From Chaenocephalus aceratus (lineage: Eukaryota > Chordata > Actinopteri > Perciformes > Channichthyidae): a DNA stretch of 64,000 nt. Below are positions 55,534-64,000 of this stretch, piece after piece; the first letter of the stretch is position 1; every line of letters begins with the position of its first letter. The stretch lies in the NCBI GenBank assembly GCA_023974075.1, contig CM043791.1, positions 18,616,299-18,680,298 on the forward strand. The letters are read 5' to 3'. The translations under genes and the position numbers were made by a program. The notes below the pieces were generated by a model that saw only the letters and a program-made list of their open reading frames with translations, was not told the origin of the DNA and made no database searches.

Positions 55534-56726
55534 TCTATAAATAGATTAAAAACAATTGTACAATGATTTACTTTCAACACAAACACATTAACATACATAC
55601 AGCCTTAGCTTGGGCTAAATCTGACAGAACCTTCATGAGAACTTCCAACCTGTTGACGTAATATAGGCTGTAAACCCCAACAGTGTAAACGTAACATGAT
55701 TTTCATGCCCTCACACACAGACCAGACCGTATATACATTGTTTGAGCCAAATGCATATACACAACCATGAACATAATTGTAAATTAAGGCTTTTTACTGA
55801 ATTATGAAAAACCTGAAAAAACAGCTTCAGAAAACAAAAAACTCAAATATGTTCTTCATATGTATTAGAGGGCCTGTCAATCGATTTGAGTGTGGTTGCA
55901 GGTTTCAGTCGTGAACTCTGGTGGTGGAACTGTTGTTTTTATATTTTGCAGATTCTTCACAGAATTGTACCTTTAAATAAATTCTACTTTGTGCACATTA
56001 GCATAGAATATCATTCAAGAGAGGATGCTTAAATCAGCATGTTGAGTATTCTTCAGATAGGATTTAGTAGGGTGTAAATTGATTGCGAAAGTGGCGTCGG
56101 AAAAATTAAGTGCACTTGCACAAATAATGTGCAAGAGGCATGTGCACTAAATTAAAAGCAGCAGTTAAGAGTTGTATCAGGGGAAGTATTTCACTGTTGT
56201 TCATTGTATTACATTTACCATATTTCTTAATGTGAGAATGATTGAGCAAAACATTAAATCCTTCCATACATCATACATAAGACTTCAAGCAGCATTGTCA
56301 TACAAAATGGTTGAACATGGGGTGAGGGTTTAGTACAAGCACAGCTTGTACATACAGTAATTATTTTCTCTCATTATAGTTTTAGTTATCTGAGCAAATA
56401 GTTGTCAGAATAAAAAATGAGATCTAAGAAAAAACTGCAGCATCTCAGAAACCCACAATTGAAAATGGTAATATAAATATTTCTCTACTATTAGTGAAAA
56501 TACTGGAATGTTATGATGCTTTTCACTTTGCTATAATACTGATGGGTAAAATGTTCAGTTTAAAACAGACAAAAACCTCAAAGTGTTGTAGTCATTGAAA
56601 ATAACACCAATACGACATTAGACGTGTGAATGTAGCATGTAGATGTTCACACAACATCACATCACATGGTTATTAATGAGACAGTGTTTCCCATTAAGTT
56701 TCAGTCGGTGACAAAAGCGAGGCTTT

Positions 56727-59514
56727 CTATCGGTTCTGCCAGAGGCTGCTGTTTCCTGTCCGGACCGGTTCGCTCAGGAGTCTTTCTCGCCTGTCCGAGT
56801 ACGGGGGGCGGCCGGGCGGCAGGAGGATGTAGTGCGTAGCGCTGGCCTGCCTGCCATCCTTCAAAATGGGCACAATGCAGGGAGAAAACTGGGCTGCAGG
56901 TGGCACCCTTTGACTTTGCTGTCTCTGTAATGCTTTACTCACATATTTTGGGTTAGCAGCAAAACTCTGTGTGGCAGGCATCACACCATTAATATAAATC
57001 GGAAGGCTCTTGGGACTCGGGGTGCGCGGAGGGCAGGGTGGGACTAAGGGGACCCTTGGAGGTATTTTGGGAGGTTTGTCTTCCTCGTTGGCACTCGCAG
57101 TCTTTGAGAGAGCAGAAGGTTTTGGCCGGATGGGGATACGAGGAGGGATTTGTGGCCGGTCAGTGGTGCTGGAAGAAGGGCCAGAACAGGAGACCAGAAG
57201 TCTCGATGATTGATATTGGTCATGCTGTTTGTTACACAGAGTATCTGCGCCTGCATACACTACCTGCTGATGGTCTTCTCCCTGGAGAGCTAGGGACCAA
57301 AACCCACTGCCTCTACCTGTTGGTCTGTCCTCTCTGCTGGGCCAGGAGAAAGCCATGGAGCCTGACCCAGCCCTGGAGCTCTCCTGGTAGGCGTGATTCA
57401 CTTGCCCAAAGTCTTTGTTCATCACCCTGCTCATGGCCTTGGGGCAACTTTTGGGCAAAAGACGCCGTCGGTCACTGGTAAAAAACTCCACCTCACTGTC
57501 GGCCGCCTCATCAGACATGAGCTCTCCGGGGTCGGGCAGTGGTGGCAGGGGTTTGGCTTCTCTCTGGTGGCCCCCAAACACTGTCCGTCTCTGGGAAGAA
57601 GGGACCACCTGGTCTCCGTCATGGGGACGCAGTATGTTATCAGATGCAAGGCGGTGTGTATCGGAGTAGAAAGGCGAGTGGGAGAGGGAGATGTTGCCTG
57701 GGAAAGGGAAAAACAATCATGTATTAAACACCTGGCTTCTTAAATCCAAAAAAGAAAATTCAACCGTCCACCCAGAACCTGCTGCTATGAAATACATGGT
57801 TTTGCTATCACTGTAGTGCAGAAACAACTCTCAGAGGAAGAAACATGAAAAACAACTTCCAATGAGAGAAACTTTAACCAGTGTGTAGTGATGGTGTAGG
57901 AGGGACAGAATACCAGGGGGAGTGGGCTACCCACTCAACTGAGAAGAAAAAAAAGCCCATGTTTTGCTGAAGATATCTTACAGGAAACGGGAGTTAAAAA
58001 CATGTCGAAAAACAACCGCTTAACCTATCGCCCTCTTCGTCAAACATCAGCCACAACACCCTGATTAACACAGCCATCGTCATTATCTTCGGGGCAGGCC
58101 ATAATCTGAACGTAGCTTCCCATAACCTTCTCTGTGGAAACATCCGACGTGCCCCAGACTGCAGGAACAGCTGGTGACCAGGGAGCAATGTCCCCCCTCT
58201 CCTCCTTCACTGCGCTCTCTTCTCTGGTACACAGCTCATCTAACCCCTGTCTACACGCCTTTTATTGGTCAAGCAGGACTTAAACTTAAGTTTGTAAATC
58301 CAAGACAGACAAGACGGACTTCTGAAACAAGATTTATATTGGCAGAACTTGATTTATTAATGTAGGTAAAGTAGCAAAACTGTACAGCACTTGTCAAACA
58401 CTGTTAGTGTTTCCCAACAATTTAAAAATATGGTCAGAAATACTGACATTTGTTACTGTACTTTGTTAACAGTATTTTGTTGCCCTATTTTCAAATCTTG
58501 GTTAATTTCTTGATTTGATGTCACTAATGATTGACGTTTCTTTTTATATCAAGGTTTAACAGTGGCATCTAATGTAGCTCACCTCAATTAGCAAATATTT
58601 TTCAAAGATCAATACTTACATTCTGTGAAGTTCACCCAAGTTTATTACAACTGCACTAGTTGTTAACAGTTTTTGATATATTCGTTTCTTAGTAGTAAAA
58701 TCAAGAAATATTAGCTTATATTAAGGAAAATAATAAATAAGAACACAATAAAGACTCACCATTTAACTCCTTGGCCATTTGCTGTTGTTGAAGCTGCGTC
58801 AGGTTTTGTTCCATTTCAGCACTGAGGCCAAAGCACTCTCTGAAAAAACAAGAGTGGGTTGAGAAATCCATACAGAGCATTGCATGTGTGTAAATCATTC
58901 CTACACATAACCTGTCATGAGTAAGTCATTATACATGGCAAATAACAAGCATGACATATGTTAAAAAAAGAACATATGTTCTGTTCTCATTCATTTATTT
59001 ACATTATGTAACACCATTGAAGCTAGCTCGAAGTCCTTCATGGGCCGTGTTCTTCATGAATGTTTGTTCTTTAGTTACCTTTAGCTACCAATATTAAACT
59101 TTGTTCTAATACTGTCTACACTGTAGATTATATATTACATGTTTTTCCATCCTGGATGAGGGATTGCTACTTAAACAAAATCATTCAAGAATATGATGGA
59201 TTCCGGACCAGACATAAAGAAACAATTAGAGGATAAACTCAGGGAAGAATTTAAAATCTATGATAGTGAATGTTTAGTTTTAGATGTTTAACATTTTGTG
59301 AGTTGTTTTATGTATTTAATAAGTATTTAATATGCAAAGTGCCATAATGATTCTCCTGACATTGTATGATGAAAGATAAAGTAGTGTTTGTATCGTCAAA
59401 CGTAGTAATACAAACTATTGCTTGTTTACAGTTTGATTCCATCAGTAATAGAGAGCTGTTTACGTACCTATTCAGGTCATGTTGTCCCCAGAAATTATTC
59501 TGACTCCCGGCCAT
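56727..59514 (-). CDS. errfi1: ERBB receptor feedback inhibitor 1 (Mig-6), complete CDS
   Basis: Cytosolic scaffold that binds and blocks activated EGFR/ERBB kinase dimers and promotes receptor degradation. Coding exons 59468-59514, 58760-58839 and 56727-57697 sum to 1,098 nt, exactly 365 codons plus TAG, with consistent phases (AG|A and G|GC). Recognised by RPP-rich segments in family order: KPLPPLPDP followed by SEVEFFTSD (about 90-115), GQVNHAYQ, the SH3-type IPPRIPIRP, then the ERBB-binding segment (about 248-300) with EDKPPKIPPRVPL, RTPSPKSLP, YINGVMPATQSFA and PKYVSKALQRQ. Near the end THYILLPPGRPPY aligns with the phosphotyrosine motif. The protein is shorter than human (462 aa), with a short divergent N-terminus: an in-frame stop lies just upstream of the chosen ATG. 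Teleosts often carry two copies (a and b); which one this is cannot be told here. Confidence 0.93.
57698..59467. other. errfi1: errfi1 introns
   Basis: Two introns, 57698-58759 and 58840-59467, either side of the 80-base middle coding exon. Donors AATG|GTGAGT and AATAG|GTACGT; acceptors TTCCCAG and TTTTTTCAG. Nothing else recognised inside. Confidence 0.7.
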
Positions 59515-59879
59515 GTCGTGGCATGTATTGTGTTTTTAAAAAGCATGCAGGTCTGTTTAGTATCCATCCAACCCATCACGGCTTCGTTCTAGCCAGCAGA
59601 AAGCTGTTGGAGAAAGAAGAGAAAAACTATGAAATACGAAGCTTTTACTCCTTGTGAAACAGAAACACTTGTAAATTCAGATCTTGCTGTAGCAGGTGTG
59701 TCAGAAAAGGCTTTACAGAAGGAAAAAAAAAGGTGGAAAAATCCTCTACATTTGGCTTTTGCATTACATCACTCCTTTCATTTGTTCTGGTCACACCTTC
59801 GTCAGTGTGAAATGTCCATAAACAGCCCGGGCATATAAACAGCGCAAATCTGGAGCGAGACCAGCTGCACGCACTCACC

Positions 59880-60479
59880 CTACCAGGCAGGTCAAAGGTC
59901 GGGACAGAACAAATACTTGGAGGCTCGAAACACAAACACATGTCACCTATTGATAAATCATTTATATTATGAATACAGCATGACTATCATAACACACCTA
60001 TATTACTCTCTCTGACATCACTCCAATTCAAAAAGAGAGCCGGCACATGCCAAAAAGCATTTTGTGAGCATAATAGGAAAGAGATTTTTTTCTCGAATTC
60101 TTTGAATGAAATTAATAGGTAGATTCTTGAAACTCTGCATCATTTTGGGTAAGCAAGACACTAAAGTGGGGTGAATGACTTCAGTCTGGCCGGGCAGCTG
60201 CCATTAGCATGTCTTTGTGGTTGCAGCTTAAAGCCATTTGTCTGGTGGCTTATTGCACAACCCCTGGGTCAGATGTGGGAGGGCAGCAGCACTCCTCGCC
60301 CTCCTTCCTCTCGGTGACCATGAAACCCTGCAGTATCCGCCCGTACAACAGGGGCTAATTGTGCAGCATTCCTTTGATGCTGCCTGACAGACTCCACCAC
60401 CAACACGTGCAATAATAATGACAATACAAGTCTGTATTTAAGTTTTCTAGCAGAGAGTAGCAGATGGAGACTGAAAAAA
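59880..60479. other. errfi1 upstream flank
   Basis: Upstream of the proposed errfi1 first exon. Contains the possible TATA box and GC-richer stretches near 60290-60350 that could be regulatory. No gene recognised. Confidence 0.4.
59960..59966 (-). promoter_or_regulatory. errfi1: possible TATA box for errfi1
   Basis: Minus-strand TATAAAT at the expected distance upstream of a possible non-coding first exon (about 59879-59932) that would end at a good donor, GG|GTGAGTGC. The coding exon 2 would then start at 59603 after CCAACAG. Inferred from spacing only. Confidence 0.3.
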
Positions 60480-60597
60480 GAAAAGGGATCTTAGTTATTG
60501 TGTAAAATATGTCGCTATTTACAGAAAAGTCCCTGTACTGAACCAGGATACAACTGTGACCATCCGTCCTCAGCCTTTCACCATATCAGATGTAATG

Positions 60598-60688
60598 AAG
60601 AACCTTAGCCAGAACTGACAATTTAGAGATGGGCCTATTAAATAATTATAGGCCCATCTCTAAATTGTCAGTTCTGGCTAAGGTTCTT
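60598..60688. repeat. 41-bp perfect inverted repeat inside the LINE
   Basis: Arms 60598-60638 and 60648-60688 are exact reverse complements with a 9-base loop. The right arm is LINE coding sequence (SKLSVLAKVL region); the left arm is an inverted copy of it that replaces the upstream coding part. Confidence 0.9.
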
Positions 60689-61159
60689 GAACGCCTAGTG
60701 AGTGAACAGGTAAAGGTGTTTTTATGTACAAATGACATCCTGTCTAAACATCAGTCAGGCTTCAGAAAGCAACATAGCACCATCACTGCCACAATGAAAG
60801 TGGTGAATGATGTGGCGAGTATTTTAGATAATAAGCAGAGTTGTGAAGCTCTATTTATTGACCTGTCCAAAGCGTTTGATACCGTCGATCATCGCATTTT
60901 GAAGCAGAGGCTGGTCAGTATAGGCATATCCAGCCATGCAGTGGGGTAGTTTGTGAACTACCTCTCTGAAAGGTCCCAATGTGTTCACTTTGATGGGCTG
61001 TCTTCTGAGTGGTTAAACATTACTAATGGTGTTCCTCAAGGTCCTGTTTTGGGTCCACTTTTATTCTCCATCTACATCAATAGTTTAGGTGAAAATGTCG
61101 ATGGAGCAACCTTACATTTTTATTCGGACGATACCGTGATGTACTGTGCAGGTCCCTCC

Positions 61160-61705
61160 ATTAAGCCCCTATCACACTGTCCCGAAATTGACACCCGATG
61201 GACACACGAATATGGAATTGTGAATTTCGCACGAAGATGGCCCCGAACCACACACGAAGGCAACATTTACATTACATTTAAGACATACAACTGCAATGAA
61301 AGTACCAACAATAATTATGTTACAGTAATATGATACTGCACTGATATCTTCAGACTTTGTTCTTTACTTTCTCCGTCTTTATATGTAGAAAATATTACGT
61401 TTTCTCCGTAATGTTGTTTAAATAACAACAACAACTGTCAAAATAATATATTTTATCCTTTTCAGTTTCACAGAACACAAATTGGGTTATTTACATAATA
61501 TGTTTACATGATTTTGTTGTGCAATAAAACAACCCGATGGACACACGATAAAGGAAATGTTCAAATTCGGCTGTGATCGTAGCAACATCGGGCTATTCGT
61601 GAGGGCATCTTAAGCCATCGTATGATCGCTGGTGGAGTTTCTCAGGCTCCGGCAGCAACTTCGTGAGCGGTGGCAAAATCTTTGGCATGCCAAAAAATTG
61701 CCGAA
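61160..61705. mobile_element. unidentified insertion interrupting the LINE
   Basis: LINE reading stops after FYSDDTVMYCAGPS and resumes at HVNNLLKKLRVRL. The sequence between is unrelated to it and contains ACCCGATGGACACACGA twice (about 61191 and 61533). Ends and target duplication could not be set; part of the LINE is also deleted. Confidence 0.5.
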
Positions 61706-62462
61706 GGAACTTCATGTCAATAACCTGCTTAAAAAACTGAGGGTTAGGCTAAGTTTCTTTTACAGGAACAAGTCCTGTTTCTCACTTGAGGCCAGGAAAA
61801 GGCTAGTCACTGTGACCTTTTTACCTGTGCTAGACTATGGGGATCTGATCTATATGAATGCACCTGCCCATTACCTGGTCAAGTTAGATGCTGCGTATCA
61901 CAGTGCACTGAGATTTGTGACAAACTGTAAAGCATTAACCCATCACTGTACCCTGTATGCAAGGGCTGGTTTGCTTTCACTAACTGTACGGAGGCTCAGT
62001 CACTGGTACATTTTTATATACAAAGCCATGTTAGGGAAACTTCCATCCTATATCTGCTCCCTGATCTCACGGCGAATTGTAAGTGGCTACTGCCTGAGAT
62101 CGCATGCTGTGTTTTTATTAAATGTGCCAACTGCTAGGACTGTCTTAGGGAAGATGGCATTTAGATGCGCAGCTCCTCTGTCTTGGAATAGTCTGCAAAT
62201 TAAATGGAAACTGAGCAATCTGGTGCGACTAAATGTTTTTAAAGCACGGTTGGATGCTACTCAATCTGAAGCTGTTGGTACCTGTTCATGTGGATAATTA
62301 TGTAAATTGTAAATCCCTGTAATGATGCTGTATGATGTCCTTTTTGTTGTTCTGTTTATGTTTTTATGTTTCATGTGAACCTACTTGAGCAGGTCTCCCT
62401 TGAAAAAGAGATCGATGATCTCAATGGGATACACCTGGATAAATAAAGGTTTGAAATAAAAT

Positions 62463-64000
62463 CATCAGCTGGAATTCCAAGATTTTTTTGATTTGATTAT
62501 AGATAGAAGGGGGAGAGAGAAGGAATGACATGCAAAAAAGCACTGAAATACCATTATGATCAGTCATTTAATTTAGTTACTTATCAGCCAGTAATATATT
62601 GGCAGCAGATATTTATCTTTTACTGTTTATCCAAACTTGCTGTTTATGTTTACTATCTCTTTCATAATGCGCAATGCATTTCTAGATGCTGCTGTAACAA
62701 AATAACTTGGGACCAATACAAGTATATCTTATCTAATTGTATATATAGTGCATTCCTAGTCTTCTACGAGAAAGGTGACACAGTAGCTTTGCTTTTATTG
62801 CTTGACTCACAAAGTGGAAGGTCAAAATGTTAAACAATCCATATGACAACTCTGGGAGTTTTAAAGTGAGTAAAGCCCCTCCAAAACCAAAGTACTCCTG
62901 TCCTTCCAGCAAGGTTGCTGCTCAGTACCCTGCGGCCCTGACTCTATTATAACTAGCTTTGGATAATTGTAATATTTGTGTAAAATGACGGATGCTTCAT
63001 GATCCTATAATAAAATGGTTCCCAGGCCCATAAACACCTGCATTAGACAGCTCAATTTCAAAATAAAATGGTACCACTGAATGAAAAATCCATTATACAT
63101 CTACGTTCCTGTCTGATTTATATATCCATTCACCTGCAAACTATTAATTAGTAACCCCCTTCCTCCTACTCACCCGGAGGGCAATGCTAGGTCTTGACTT
63201 TCCAATCAAACTACAATCTTATTCTTCAACGTCCTGCATTGTTTCATGTCACTGCCAGGCCTACAGTCCATGTGGGTGGCAAACAATGCAGAGCATGCAT
63301 AATGCAACACAAAACCACCACAAACAAAACAATGACCCATGCGTCTATTTGAATATTTATGTCATCCTTAAAACAACCGACTGTGGCGTCATATCCGCCA
63401 GTGATCCTCGGAGATGGAAGACGCTGAACAATTATGAATTCTACCGGCAAGTACTCAGCGTCCATGAATGGAGCCACTCTCAGGCATGAATGGGGCTTTG
63501 TGTCACTTTGGTGCGCAGTAAAGCAAGCCTGAAAATACAAGTGAACTCTCCCATGAGGTTAGGACTGAAGATACGCCATGGAGACAAGCAGACATGGCCA
63601 AACTATGGGCTGTGCAGCAAATCCCCTGCAGGAGGACTGTAAAAGAGAAGAAGGCCAGAGGCTTGGAAAACAATTTGTCATCTCATGCAGGAGCCTTGAT
63701 GTGTTGTCCTTGGCTGTGACCACTTTGCTTGTTTCAGGAAATAGGCCATTCACATACTGGACCTTTACAGATTATTTAATTAAGGAGCTGGCATAAAGTA
63801 TGAGCTTCACATCACCTGATTACAACTTGCTGCTGGCTGAGAAACACTCACAGCTTAGCAGAGAGGACAGAAATCTTAACAAATGCCTTTATTGACAATA
63901 ATAAATAATGCAGCAGTATGTGGGTTTCATATCTCAACAACACATGTATTTGCAGCCTATATAACAGTCTAATTTACCAAATGATCTCAAATTAGACAAC
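62463..64000. other. no recognised feature
   Basis: AT-rich sequence downstream of the LINE. Open frames here are short, lack similarity I recognise and show no convincing splice structure. Confidence 0.5.

Larger units (their letters stand above)
54406..56726. other. emc1/errfi1 tail-to-tail interval
   Basis: 2.3 kb of AT-rich sequence holding both 3' UTRs. No exon, RNA gene or repeat family was recognised apart from the poly(A) candidates. Confidence 0.6.
60480..62462 (+). mobile_element. dead non-LTR retrotransposon (LINE), jockey/CR1/L2-type
   Basis: Reverse transcriptase fragments: PFTISDVMKNL near 60570, NYRPISKLSVLAKVLERL, a FIDLSKAFDTVDHR block, GVPQGPVLGPLLFS and the catalytic-site variant YSDD (usual YADD). 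After an interruption the C-terminal region resumes from about 61705 (NKSCFSLEARKRL, FLPVLDYGDLIYMNAPA, THHCTLYARAGLLSL). The 3' tail ends GGATAAATAAAGG and an A-rich run. Inactive: in-frame TAG at 60947, a 41-bp inverted duplication at 60598-60688, 5' truncation, and about 0.5 kb of foreign sequence replacing part of the RT. The exact clade (for example Rex1-like) is not certain. Confidence 0.9.

Noticed and set aside
57010..57743. Plus-strand open frames opposite errfi1
   Set aside because: They are antisense shadows of the GC-rich errfi1 last exon with no recognisable motif.
59645..59941. 98-codon minus-strand frame upstream of errfi1
   Set aside because: No similarity recognised; it spans the proposed first-exon donor and a compositionally ordinary intron.
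62525..63796. Several 60-100 codon frames at the right end
   Set aside because: Short, AT-rich, no motifs and no splice continuity with anything.

Overview
The window is nuclear DNA of a teleost fish, probably a percomorph. Evidence: two vertebrate housekeeping genes with compact GT-AG introns, AT-rich intergenic DNA, CA/TG microsatellites, and typical fish repeats (hAT and piggyBac-like MITEs, a tRNA-headed SINE with an L2-type tail, a LINE with a jockey/CR1/L2-type reverse transcriptase). No bacterial, plasmid, CRISPR or viral gene was found.

Layout. About 473-44654, minus strand: ubr4, the giant N-degron E3 ligase. 93 consecutive coding exons were traced by hand, with splice sites and reading phase agreeing at every junction. 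They total 13,865 coding bases, about 4,621 residues; the last roughly 550 residues, including the C-terminal E3 module, lie beyond base 1. 45622-54405, plus strand: emc1, complete, 23 coding exons, 965 residues, including a 9-base microexon and two GC-AG introns. The two start codons are 967 bp apart and face away from each other, so the genes form a divergent pair. 56727-59514, minus strand: errfi1 (Mig-6), 3 coding exons, 365 residues, tail-to-tail with emc1. 60.5-62.5 kb: a dead LINE. 62.5-64 kb: nothing recognised.

How the genes relate. UBR4 recognises destabilising N-termini and ubiquitinates substrates; EMC1 is the large luminal/membrane subunit of the ER membrane protein insertase; ERRFI1 is a feedback inhibitor of EGF receptor family kinases. 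They are neighbours on chromosome 1p36-like DNA, not an operon. The only likely shared regulation is the divergent ubr4/emc1 promoter interval.

Repeats sit in introns: a 2.75-kb hAT-like element (8-bp target duplication) carrying a nested 1.15-kb element with perfect terminal inverted repeats, a 423-bp hAT MITE, an 841-bp hAT-like element, a 382-bp piggyBac-like MITE, a SINE, and a 52-bp-arm perfect palindrome near base 75. I found no new biological system. The best leads are splice-level oddities: three GC-AG introns, a TG repeat and a C17 run at ubr4 acceptors, a NAGNAG acceptor and the microexon. Others are an overlapping uORF at emc1 and a lost tyrosine in ERRFI1.
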